DNA of 64,000 nucleotides from Chrysoperla carnea (taxonomy: Eukaryota > Arthropoda > Insecta > Neuroptera > Chrysopidae), in assembly GCF_905475395.1 (NCBI RefSeq), contig NC_058337.1, positions 103,472,368 to 103,536,367 on the forward strand, in the 5' to 3' direction. The notes under the pieces are model-generated. The model saw only the letters and a list, made by a program, of their open reading frames with translations. It made no database searches and was not told the DNA's origin. A program made the position numbers and the translations under genes. Below, one piece after another: positions 62,395 through 64,000 of the stretch (position 1 is its first letter; every line of letters begins with the position of its first letter).

Positions 62395-62900
62395 TTTTCA
62401 AATTTCCACCACAACATGTTTGCCTAGTACAAATGATGAAAAAAATTAGTTTTTTTTCGTTCAAAAACTTCAATTTTTTTCACATTTCTACTAGGAGAAC
62501 ATCATGGACGGACGGAATAAGTAGTACCTGATAGTAAGGTAATTGTTGTCACCTCGTAAGTCAGAAAGTTAGTGGTCTGCATACCCGTGTTTGGTGAGTG
62601 TGACCTCTAGTGGGCAGACCAATAACTTTCTGCCAAAATAAAATTTTAGACTTTCGGGGTGAAAACAATTACTCACCTTTCTCCTTATCAGGAACTACTA
62701 ATTCCCACTTATGTTCTCCTAGTACAAATGTTGAAAAAATTGAAGATTTTTTTCGATCATTTTTGATAAAAAAATTTCAATTTGATTGAATGAATGCAGG
62801 AGAAAATGATTGATTTTTTTCCACATTTGTACTAGGAGAACATGATGGACAGGAAGGAATTGCCTGACAGGTAAGTAATTGTTTTAACTTCGAAAATCAG
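62395..62900. repeat. Imperfect palindromes with CTAGGAGAACAT
   Basis: The words ACTAGGAGAACAT (plus, at 62491 and 62830) and ATGTTCTCCTAGTAC (inverse, near 62713) mark repeated and inverted copies of about 100 bp that share CAGAAAGTTA and TAATTGTT stretches. Non-coding, MITE-like nest. Confidence 0.55.
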
Positions 62901-63235
62901 AAAGTTATTATTTATTGATCTGTTAACTTTTTTGGTGAGTGGAAATTAAAAAAAAATTAAATTATTTAAAACAAAAAAAAAACTCATGATTTTTTTTTTA
63001 AATATACTAGAAACACCGCTTGGATGCGAATAGGAGAATATGAGTGAGATAAACCTCATTACATGTTTTCCTATTCAAAAATGATTTATGACTTTAAAGA
63101 ATATTTATGATTATTAAAGTTCCCACCCCCTGAAAGAATAGTGATTTATGACAAGAAGGCGGGTTTAACTATAAAAAGAGTGGAAAATTTAAACAACAGG
63201 AAAAATTCATTTATTTAAAAGTAAAAATATTAATT

Positions 63236-63305
63236 CCACCAGGATACGAACCAGGGTACCTTGGTTTCCAAGACAAGTACTGTATCCAGACAGCTACCTG
63301 GTCTA
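63236..63305 (-). repeat. tRNA-like module 3
   Basis: On the minus strand: ACCAGGTAGCTGTCTGGATA then GGTTCGTATCC (good B box). Inverse partner of module 2. Confidence 0.5.
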
Positions 63306-63409
63306 TAAATATATAATTATCTTAATACTTATCTTTAGTAAATAATTAATTAATTTATAATTTTGTTCAGGAGGGCATAATAATTACTTAACTAATTAAA
63401 AATTAATCA

Positions 63410-63486
63410 GGCCAATTCTGGATACGAACCGAGGGACTCTATAACCCAAGGCGAGTGATCTACCCACTATTCCAACTATGACATGT
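63410..63486 (-). repeat. tRNA-like module 4
   Basis: On the minus strand: TAGTGGGTAGATCACTCGCC and GGTTCGTATCC at tRNA spacing, different in detail from modules 1-3. Likely the head of a SINE family. Confidence 0.5.
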
Positions 63487-63497
63487 TTTAATTATCA

Positions 63498-63772
63498 ATA
63501 ATGTAATATACATACCTTTTACTCACCTATTTTAAGTAAACTTGTTTTCTTAAACTTAGTTTTTAACCTTTTTTATTAAACTTATCCATTCTGCATTTCT
63601 TTTTACTTATCTTTTTCCAATAAACTTACCTATAAATGAATAATTGTAGTAATATTTTGTTAAAAATGTAGGTTCTGTTTGATATTCCTGAAATCGATGT
63701 AAAGGATAAAACATAAAGGTAGGTATAATATTGAATATTAATAATTAAACCAGAAAAATTGATAAAAACAAT
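63498..63772 (+). repeat. 275-bp direct repeat, copy 2
   Basis: Second copy of the 61606-61890 unit (same orientation), slightly shorter in the T-rich part. Confidence 0.85.
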
Positions 63773-63811
63773 ATTTTATTATATATATTTATTTGTACAT
63801 TCCTTGCAGAA

Positions 63812-63996
63812 ATAAATCTGTTCTGGAAGTCAGAATATTTAATTTGAAATTCAGAAAAAGAATATGTAAAGTAAAACTATCTCTGAAAAAGTCTGAAAAT
63901 ATCAAATAAATCATTAATCAATCATTTAATGACAGTAAATGGTCATTGATTGAGACTTTTTCGGAAGAAATATTCTGACTTACAGAACAGATTTAT
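63812..63996. repeat. Palindrome at window end
   Basis: Left arm ATAAATCTGTTCTGGAAGTC (63812 on) and right arm ending CAGAACAGATTTAT pair over about 29 bp with one mismatch; inner words GAAAAAGTCT and AGACTTTTTC also pair. MITE-like. Confidence 0.6.
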
Positions 63997-64000
63997 ATTG

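Overview
The window is AT-rich eukaryotic DNA from an insect. The evidence is the spliced animal genes (sarcoglycan, DNAJC7, Bub3, MTMR9, cyclin Y), two zinc-finger genes with the insect ZAD domain, asparagine-rich low-complexity tracts in coding exons, tRNA-derived SINEs, and many short non-autonomous DNA transposons. A holometabolous insect is likely. I cannot name the species.

Layout. 1-4861 holds the 3' exons of an alpha/epsilon-sarcoglycan gene (+). 7822-10359 is a two-exon ZAD-C2H2 gene (-). 10.4-20.9 kb is gene-poor and carries SINE-like units, a palindromic mariner derivative and small inverted repeats. 20956-22155 is a single-exon cyclin Y gene (-). 25274-31413 is DNAJC7/Tpr2 (+) with a 4.3 kb first intron full of small elements. 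32632-35422 holds two small three-exon genes, head to head, that are diverged paralogs of each other in a family I do not recognise. 35542-37917 is Bub3 (-), tail to tail with the second of them. 39676-42735 is a 23-finger C2H2 protein with repeat-expanded N- and C-terminal parts (+). 44374-48036 is a second ZAD-C2H2 gene (-), a paralog of the first. 48.5-50.0 kb holds THAP-domain remnants. 50545-54968 is the catalytically dead myotubularin MTMR9 (+).

58.2-61.3 kb is a foldback-type element: inverted arms of tandem 236-bp units around a short spliced-looking reading frame and a Tc1/mariner transposase tail. 61.3-64.0 kb is a nest of direct and inverted repeats with tRNA-like modules and no recognised gene.

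The host genes do not form one pathway: cell-cycle and spindle (cyclin Y, Bub3), chaperone (DNAJC7), muscle membrane (sarcoglycan), phosphoinositide control (MTMR9) and transcription (ZAD/C2H2) sit side by side. The main novelty is in mobile DNA (several elements with exact target-site duplications, the foldback element, a palindromic mariner) and in the unannotated head-to-head gene pair at 32.6-35.4 kb.
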